A stretch of 17,330 nt of DNA from Corynebacterium sp. (GTDB lineage: Bacteria > Actinomycetota > Actinomycetes > Mycobacteriales > Mycobacteriaceae), in contig JAKDIS010000047.1 in assembly GCA_030450335.1 (NCBI GenBank), forward strand, positions 1 to 17,330. The letters are read 5' to 3'. This document shows positions 13,125 to 17,330 of the stretch, piece by piece. Within the stretch, counting starts at the first letter, position 1. Every line of letters starts with the position of its first letter. A model generated the notes under the pieces. It was not told the origin of the DNA and did no database searches. It was given only the letters and a program-made list of their open reading frames with translations. A program made the translations under genes and the position numbers.

Positions 13125-13865
13125 TCAGTGAGGCAGCTTCCCCTTGATCAGCGCCGCGTGCAGTGAGACGACCAGGGCGCTGACCTCCCGGCTGACCTCG
13201 GCGGAACGCTCCCGGGCGTTCTCGTCACGACCGTGCGCGACCGGCCCGGCGACCTGGTTGACCAGGTCCGCCTGCCGTTGCGCCTGGGTGACCAGTGTCT
13301 TGAGGTGCCGGTGGTCGATCCCGTACTCCCCCATCTTCGCCGCGATGCGCACCACGTCGACGTCGTCGACGGAGAAGAACCCCGCCGCGTCCGGCGTCAG
13401 CAGGGAGATCTTCACCAGCGAGGCGACGACCGAGTCCTCCACCCCCGCCCGCGAGGCGACGTCCGCCCGGGTCAGTCGTCGGACGGTCGCCTGACGGAAC
13501 TGCTCGGGGGTGACCGTGCCGGCCACGGAACGACGCGAGTCCACCGGGGTGACCTTGCCCGAGTCCATCGCCTCGAGCTGCTCCTTGATGACCTTCAGCG
13601 GCAGGAAGCTGTCGCGCTGGTTGGCCAGGATGTAGCGCAGCCGCGAGATGTCCTCCGGGGAGAACCGCCGGTAACCAGACTTGCTGCGCTGCGGGGTCAC
13701 CAGCCCCTCAGACTCCAGGAAACGGATCTTGGAGACCGTGACGTCCGGGAAGTCCGGCTGGAGCTGCTTGAGGACGTCCCCGATCGACGACGTGGGCAGA
13801 ACCCGCCCGGCGGTGGGCCGGGACTCAGGCTGCGGCTGCCCGGCGGCTGCGGCGTTCGCTGACAC
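13125..13865 (-). CDS. ftsR: MerR-family regulator FtsR (Rv1828 type)
   Basis: Transcription factor of the MerR superfamily; the corynebacterial member FtsR regulates ftsZ and affects cell division and morphology (established for C. glutamicum). From the GTG at 13865 it has 246 residues. The winged helix region spans about 27-98: SIGDVLKQLQ (27-36), VTVSKIRFLESEGLV (42-56), the wing RSKSGYRRFSPEDISRL (60-76) and LPLKVIKEQL (88-97). A C-terminal helical domain (about 120-235) probably dimerises and includes YGIDHRHLKTLV. Its start has AGGAG only four bases upstream; the alternative GTG at 13877 has no ribosome site. It follows odhI on the same strand with a 73-base gap and ends at a strong terminator. 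Confidence 0.88.
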   Translation of the reverse strand: MSANAAAAGQPQPESRPTAGRVLPTSSIGDVLKQLQPDFPDVTVSKIRFLESEGLVTPQRSKSGYRRFSPEDISRLRYILANQRDSFLPLKVIKEQLEAMDSGKVTPVDSRRSVAGTVTPEQFRQATVRRLTRADVASRAGVEDSVVASLVKISLLTPDAAGFFSVDDVDVVRIAAKMGEYGIDHRHLKTLVTQAQRQADLVNQVAGPVAHGRDENARERSAEVSREVSALVVSLHAALIKGKLPH

Positions 13866-13916
13866 AGTGCTCCTCACATCAGGTGCGGGTCCGGTGACGT
13901 GGTGTCGACAGGGGTG

Positions 13917-13922
13917 ATACTA
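13917..13922 (-). promoter_or_regulatory. Candidate -10 box of ftsR
   Basis: TAGTAT on the minus strand (13922 to 13917), just past the odhI stop codon, would give a leader of about 45 bases. No -35 is recognisable. The same hexamer, also preceded by GG, occurs upstream of odhI at 14487-14482. Confidence 0.4.
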
Positions 13923-13938
13923 CCGAAGAGGGTGGACC

Positions 13939-14373
13939 TCAGGCGTCCTTCGTGCCGTTGAGGAAGACCAGACGGAACTTGCCGATCTGGATCTCGTCGC
14001 CGTTGCTCAGCACGGCGGAGTTCTTCGGCTCGCGGTTGACGTAGGTGCCGTTGAGGCTTCCCACGTCGACCACCTCGTACTCCTCACCGTTGCGGCGGAA
14101 CTCCGCGTGGCGACGGGAGACGGTCACGTCGTCGAGGAAGATGTCGCTGTCGGGGTGGCGGCCGGCCGCGGTCGTGTCCTGGTCGAGCAGGAACCGTGAA
14201 CCGGCGTTCGGCCCACGCTTGACCACGAGGAGCGCAGAACCCGACGGGAGACCCTCCACACCTGCCGGTGCGGACTCGGACTGCGCACCGGTCTCCATCT
14301 CCTTGAGGAGGTCAGCACGGAAGACCGAGGTCGTCTCGACCGATGCTTCCGGGATCCCGGTGTTGTCGCTCAT
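13939..14373 (-). CDS. odhI: FHA-domain regulator OdhI (GarA)
   Basis: Cytosolic inhibitor of the E1 subunit of 2-oxoglutarate dehydrogenase; when unphosphorylated it binds OdhA and lowers TCA flux in favour of glutamate formation. Phosphorylation by PknG (Thr14) or PknA/B/L (Thr15) relieves this, as known in C. glutamicum. The 144-residue protein keeps both threonines at the same positions in VETTSVFRADLL (12-23). The FHA domain (about 48-138) shows GRHPDSDIFL (71-80) with Arg72, VSRRHAEF (85-92) with Ser86, and GSLNGTYVN (105-113), the phosphothreonine-binding residues. The start is secured by AGGAGG nine bases upstream. It lies between secA2 and ftsR on the minus strand, with its own likely promoter and a hairpin in its leader. 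Confidence 0.97.
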   Translation of the reverse strand: MSDNTGIPEASVETTSVFRADLLKEMETGAQSESAPAGVEGLPSGSALLVVKRGPNAGSRFLLDQDTTAAGRHPDSDIFLDDVTVSRRHAEFRRNGEEYEVVDVGSLNGTYVNREPKNSAVLSNGDEIQIGKFRLVFLNGTKDA

Positions 14374-14411
14374 GTTTCAGTTCCTCCTGGAATCTGTTGC
14401 AGTGTGACCAT

Positions 14412-14440
14412 GGCTCCGGCCGCAGGTCGCGGCTGGAGCC
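14412..14440 (-). promoter_or_regulatory. Hairpin in the odhI 5' leader
   Basis: Two 12-base arms (14412-14423 and 14429-14440) pair at 11 of 12 positions around a 5-base loop. On the odhI transcript the odd position is an A-C mismatch. It lies 39 bases upstream of the odhI start and downstream of the proposed -10. It has no T run after it, so it is more likely a leader structure than a secA2 terminator, though that is not excluded. Confidence 0.45.
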
Positions 14441-14481
14441 GATGAGAAGAGCAGACGGTACGCCTGCAAGCCTTTCCCACC

Positions 14482-14487
14482 ATACTA
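14482..14487 (-). promoter_or_regulatory. Candidate -10 box of odhI
   Basis: TAGTAT on the minus strand (14487 to 14482) would start transcription near 14475 and give a leader of about 100 bases containing the hairpin at 14412-14440 and the AGGAGG ribosome site. No clear -35. The rest of the 14374-14593 gap shows no gene and no convincing secA2 terminator. Confidence 0.4.
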
Positions 14488-14593
14488 CCCGGCGGCCCCG
14501 CGAGACTACGGAAAGCCTCGCCGAAACCGGGTACCCCCACCGTGCGGCGGGGTCGTGCGGCTATCCGGAACCCTACCGGAAACCTGCCGGACC

Positions 14594-17011
14594 CTACCGG
14601 AACATCGCCGCGATCGAGCCGACCACGCTGCCTCCGGTGCTGGACAACGGGTTGTCGTTGACCATGTAGGTCCACGTCGCACTCGGCTTGTGCAGTCCCT
14701 GGCCGGCCAGGTCCACCCCCTCGGAGGTGATCTCGACCTCGCTGAAGGTCTCCCTCGCCTTGGCGACCGCGCGCTCGGCGAGTTCGCCGAAGGCGGCGAT
14801 CGACATCCGGTGGAACTCGTCGATCGGGCTCTCGCGGGCGATGGCACGCAGGTGGATCGACTCACGGATGTCGTCCAGGTAGGCCAGGTGGTCGCTCCAC
14901 TCCACGTCGAGGTGGTAAAGCATGATCTCCCGGGCCGCCTGTTCCAGCACCTCCTCGGGGATGCCCTCGGCCTGCAGGCGTCCGGCCTTCTCCACGTCGT
15001 GGTAGCTGAGGTCCTGCCAGGCGGTGTCGGTGTCGAGCACCTTGGCACGCCGGTCGTCGACGATCTCACGCTGGTCGTTGATCAGCTTGTTGTACTTCCA
15101 CGTCGTGGCGTGGATGTCGAGCATCTGGCCCTCCGCCACGCGCTGGCAGTGGTCGATGAACTGCAGCACCTTGCGCTGTTCCAGGCGTCCGTCCTCGCCG
15201 GGCTCGGCGCGCAGCTCCTCACCGGCACCGCCGGTGTTGACCACGTCGTCCTCCAGGGAGACGAAGAACACCGAGGAGCCCGGGTCACCCTGACGCCCGG
15301 AACGCCCACGCAACTGGTTGTCCAGACGCTGGGAACGGAACCGCCCGATGCCGACGACGTGCAGGCCGCCGAGCTCCACGACGTGCTCGTGGTCGTCCTC
15401 GTCGCGTCCGCCGAGGCGGATGTCGGTGCCTCGGCCGGCCATCTGCGTGGACACGGTGACGTGCCCGGCGCGTCCGGCCTCGGCGACGATGCCGGCCTCC
15501 GCCTCGTGGTTCTTGGCGTTGAGCACGCGGCACTGCACGCCGCGTTCGGCCAGAGCCTCGGCCACGCTCTCGGACTCGGCGATGTCCTGGGTACCGACGA
15601 GGACGGGCTGACCGGTGCCCTGGACCTCCACGATGTGGTCCACGGCGGCGGCGTCGCGCTGCTCCTCGGTGGTGTAGACACGGTCGGCCTCGTCGAATCG
15701 ACGGTTCGGCAGGTTGGGGTCGATGACGCTGACGGACAGCTCGTAGAACTGGCGCAGCTGGTCGCTGGCGGCCACCGCGGTACCGGTCATGCCGCACTTA
15801 CGGGGGTAGAGCCCGAGCAGCGCCTGCACGGTGATCTGGTCGAGGATGCGCCCGCCGTCGGTGACCTGCAGGCCCTCCTTGGCCTCCACGGCGGCCTGCA
15901 GGCCGTCCGGCCACCGCTGCAGTTCGGCGACGCGGCCACGCGAGCCGTCGATGAGGGCGACCTTGCCGTCGCGCACGATGTAGTGCACGTCGCGGGTCAG
16001 CAGGTGCTGGGCGTGCAGCGCGACGTTGACCTGCGACAGCAGGGCACCCGCGTCCGCACCGTCCACCGCCTCCACAGCGTCCACAGCGTCTGCACCATCC
16101 GCGCCGTCCTCTGTATCCGCACCGTCCCCGGCATCCCCGGCGTCCCTGGCAGCACGGGCATCGTCACCGGCACCGTAGAGGGACTCGATCCCGAGGCCCT
16201 TCTCCACGAACCGCGCACCGGAGTCGCTGAGGAACACGTTGCGGCGGTCGCCGGAGACCGTGAAGTGCCGGTTCTCCTCCATACGGCGCACCAGGTCGGT
16301 GATCTGGCCGGTCGGGGCGGGCCCCGGCTCAGATCCGGCGAGCACGAGGGGCACCAGCGCCTCGTCGACCATCACCGAGTCCGCCTCGTCGATGACCGCC
16401 ACGTCGGCCGGGGTACGCACCGCGTCCTCCCGGCGGGTGATCAGCTGGTCGCGCAGCACGTCGAAGCCCATCTCGTTGACCGCACCGAAGACCACGTCAC
16501 GGGAGTAGACGTCGCGGCGCTCGTCGGCCCCGTACTCCTCGGCGATGGCGCCGTGGGTCAGGCCGAAGAAATCGAGCAGCGGGCCCATCCACTGCTCGTC
16601 GCGGCCGGCGAGGAAGGAGTTCACGGTGATCAGGTGCACCTTGCGCCCCTGCAGGCCGTAGCCCACCGCGGTCATCGCACCGGTGAGGGTCTTGCCCTCA
16701 CCGGTGGCCATCTCCACCACGTCACCGACGAGCATGCGCAGGGTGCCCTGCAGCTGGACGTCGAACGGCCGCATGCCGATCGTGCGCTCGGCACCCTCCC
16801 GCATCGCCGCGAGCAGCAGCGGTGCGTCGTCCACCGAGGGGGTGTCTCCGGCGGTCACGCAGGACCGGGCGATCTCCACGACCTCGGCGTCGGTGGCGCC
16901 GGACAGTCGCTCCACGGCCTTCGCCGACTCGGACACGATCGTCTTCGACTTCTTCTGGTTCGCCGTCGCCGACGAACCCATGGCCTTCCAGAACCAGCCG
17001 AATCCGGCCAT
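14594..17011 (-). CDS. secA2: Accessory preprotein translocase ATPase SecA2
   Basis: ATPase driving export of a protein subset through SecYEG in mycobacteria and corynebacteria. From the ATG at 17011 (GGAGG five bases upstream) it has 805 residues, close to M. tuberculosis SecA2; the ATG at 17032 lacks a ribosome site. NBD1 carries RPFDVQLQG (81-89), Walker A EMATGEGKT (100-108) and VIDEADSVMVDEA (206-218). The preprotein cross-linking region includes NVALHAQHLLTRDVHYIVRDG. NBD2 has CGMTGTA, STQMAGRGTDIRLGG and LRGRSGRQGDPGSS. The C terminus ends TWTYMVNDNPLS...MFR, as in mycobacterial SecA2, without the Cys/His zinc tail of housekeeping SecA. Residues about 280-323 are an Ala/Asp/Gly-rich insertion. 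It is the upstream neighbour of odhI, as in other corynebacteria (from memory). Confidence 0.96.
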   Translation of the reverse strand: MAGFGWFWKAMGSSATANQKKSKTIVSESAKAVERLSGATDAEVVEIARSCVTAGDTPSVDDAPLLLAAMREGAERTIGMRPFDVQLQGTLRMLVGDVVEMATGEGKTLTGAMTAVGYGLQGRKVHLITVNSFLAGRDEQWMGPLLDFFGLTHGAIAEEYGADERRDVYSRDVVFGAVNEMGFDVLRDQLITRREDAVRTPADVAVIDEADSVMVDEALVPLVLAGSEPGPAPTGQITDLVRRMEENRHFTVSGDRRNVFLSDSGARFVEKGLGIESLYGAGDDARAARDAGDAGDGADTEDGADGADAVDAVEAVDGADAGALLSQVNVALHAQHLLTRDVHYIVRDGKVALIDGSRGRVAELQRWPDGLQAAVEAKEGLQVTDGGRILDQITVQALLGLYPRKCGMTGTAVAASDQLRQFYELSVSVIDPNLPNRRFDEADRVYTTEEQRDAAAVDHIVEVQGTGQPVLVGTQDIAESESVAEALAERGVQCRVLNAKNHEAEAGIVAEAGRAGHVTVSTQMAGRGTDIRLGGRDEDDHEHVVELGGLHVVGIGRFRSQRLDNQLRGRSGRQGDPGSSVFFVSLEDDVVNTGGAGEELRAEPGEDGRLEQRKVLQFIDHCQRVAEGQMLDIHATTWKYNKLINDQREIVDDRRAKVLDTDTAWQDLSYHDVEKAGRLQAEGIPEEVLEQAAREIMLYHLDVEWSDHLAYLDDIRESIHLRAIARESPIDEFHRMSIAAFGELAERAVAKARETFSEVEITSEGVDLAGQGLHKPSATWTYMVNDNPLSSTGGSVVGSIAAMFR
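16043..16174 (-). repeat. Low-complexity Ala/Asp/Gly insertion in secA2
   Basis: About 44 codons encode degenerate GDA/DGAD/DAV units (for example GADGADAVDAVEAVDGADAG). At DNA level a loose 9-base period is visible on the plus strand, with the exact copy TCCACAGCG twice at 16069-16086 and related TCCGCACCG and TCCCCGGCA units. It keeps the frame and sits in a loop between conserved blocks of the preprotein cross-linking region, where mycobacterial SecA2 has only a few residues. Confidence 0.8.
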
Positions 17012-17068
17012 CCTCGCCTCCGCTTGCTGCATGTCTCAGGGGTCGTGCTTCGCACGCTGTCGGTTGCA

Positions 17069-17074
17069 AGGATA
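17069..17074 (-). promoter_or_regulatory. Candidate -10 box of secA2
   Basis: TATCCT on the minus strand (17074 to 17069) fits TANNNT and would give a leader of about 50 bases. A 5-bp hairpin, CGTGC/GCACG (17044-17056), lies in that leader. No good -35 is seen. Confidence 0.4.
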
Positions 17075-17103
17075 GTCGGCACGCGCCCGTGCGGCACACC
17101 ACT

Positions 17104-17139
17104 GGGGCACTACTGCGGCATTACCGCGGGGCACTACTG
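17104..17139. repeat. Three GSGGCAYTACYG repeats in the secA2/hydrolase divergent gap
   Basis: GGGGCACTACTG occurs exactly at 17104-17115 and 17128-17139. Between them GCGGCATTACCG (17115-17126) matches at 9 of 12 positions. The repeats lie about 11-13 bases apart, roughly helical phase, between the secA2 -10 and the start of the plus-strand gene. They could be operator half-sites for either gene. Confidence 0.5.
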
Positions 17140-17140
17140 T
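17135..17140 (+). promoter_or_regulatory. Candidate -10 box of the hydrolase gene, leaderless start
   Basis: TACTGT fits TANNNT and ends seven bases before the GTG at 17148, so transcription would start at or next to the first codon. No ribosome-binding sequence precedes that GTG. The hexamer overlaps the third repeat of the preceding array. Confidence 0.4.
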
Positions 17141-17147
17141 GGGCCGG

Positions 17148-17330
17148 GTGACTTCGAGAAGCGTGACCTCCGTCGACGTCGAGTTCCGCGGTGCCGACGT
17201 GGCAGGACGCCCCGTGCCCGTGATCACCGGCACCGTGGACCTGCCCGGCGACGCGCGCGGGCTGTCCCCGCAGGAGTTCCGTGAGGCCGGCGTCCCGGTC
17301 GCCCTGTTCGCCCACTGCTTCACCTGCAAC
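17148..17330 (+). CDS. Alpha/beta-hydrolase (OsmC-linked type), N-terminal fragment
   Basis: The first 61 codons of a gene that runs off the window. The segment VALFAHCFTCN at the end of the visible part matches the N-terminal alpha/beta-hydrolase signature (ALFAHCFTCSKD) of proteins in which a hydrolase domain is often fused to an OsmC-like peroxide-reductase domain. Before it, a strand-rich stretch SVDVEFRGADVAG and DLPGDARGLSP matches the usual 'substrate-facing' start of such proteins, slightly longer than common. Whether an OsmC domain follows cannot be seen. The GTG at 17148 is preferred because a -10 box ends seven bases upstream; GTG at 17163 is an alternative. It diverges from secA2; a hydrolase gene is its neighbour in C. 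glutamicum too (from memory). Confidence 0.7.
   Translation, partial: MTSRSVTSVDVEFRGADVAGRPVPVITGTVDLPGDARGLSPQEFREAGVPVALFAHCFTCN

Noticed and set aside
12950..13147. 65-codon open frame on the plus strand in the ftsR-merR gap
   Set aside because: Starts at GTG without a ribosome site, runs over the ftsR terminator into antisense ftsR, and has no conserved-looking sequence. The gap is better explained by regulatory elements.
14555..17284. 909-codon open frame on the plus strand opposite secA2
   Set aside because: It is antisense to a clearly recognisable secA2. Its product is biased to His, Gly, Val, Leu and Asp with no recognisable domain. Long antisense frames are expected in very GC-rich codon-biased genes.

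Overview
The window is a stretch of high-GC chromosome from an actinobacterium, almost certainly a Corynebacterium. The strongest pointers are an OdhI/GarA FHA protein with the ETTSVFRADLL phospho-segment (Thr14/Thr15), an accessory SecA2 next to odhI, an FtsR-type MerR regulator, a ThiD-TenA fusion and a type II NADH dehydrogenase. From memory, ndh, thiM, thiD, gnd, ftsR, odhI and secA2 also lie in one neighbourhood in C. glutamicum (odhI = cg1630, gnd = cg1643, ndh = cg1656), so this looks like conserved core backbone, not an island. I cannot name the species. I see no tRNA, rRNA, CRISPR array, insertion sequence or prophage gene.

Layout. (1) 1-1146: 3' part of ndh, ending in a perfect 13-bp hairpin terminator. 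(2) 1166-4371: a thiamine operon under a TPP riboswitch: thiM, thiE and a thiD-tenA fusion, each joined by a 4-base ATGA overlap. It covers thiazole salvage, coupling of thiazole and pyrimidine phosphates, and pyrimidine kinase plus TenA salvage. (3) 4408-4911, minus: a PaaI-like hotdog thioesterase, divergent from gnd. (4) 5031-12241, plus: a tightly packed run of six genes: gnd, a DEAD-box RNA helicase, two CNNM/CorC-type membrane proteins with CBS domains, a protein usually annotated '3-methyladenine DNA glycosylase', and a membrane-anchored protein resembling a solute-binding domain. Gaps are 2-7 bases or the genes overlap, so at least partial co-transcription is likely. (5) 12251-17011, minus: a MerR regulator, ftsR, odhI and secA2, with promoter-like elements, palindromes and hairpins between them. 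(6) 17148 to the end, plus: the first 61 codons of an alpha/beta-hydrolase (OsmC-linked type), divergent from secA2.

How the genes relate. ThiMED supplies thiamine phosphate; thiamine diphosphate is the cofactor of the 2-oxoglutarate dehydrogenase complex that OdhI inhibits. Gnd feeds the pentose phosphate pathway and NADPH; Ndh feeds the respiratory chain. FtsR-type regulators link to cell division, and SecA2 powers export of a subset of proteins. No single new system spans the window. The less explained parts are the palindrome-rich gap between ftsR and the downstream merR gene (12947-13068), the apparent absence there of the DUF151 gene found between the two merR genes in mycobacteria, the orphan solute-binding-like protein (11384-12241), the poorly characterised 'glycosylase' (10455-11381), an Ala/Asp/Gly-rich insertion in SecA2, and two probable leaderless genes.
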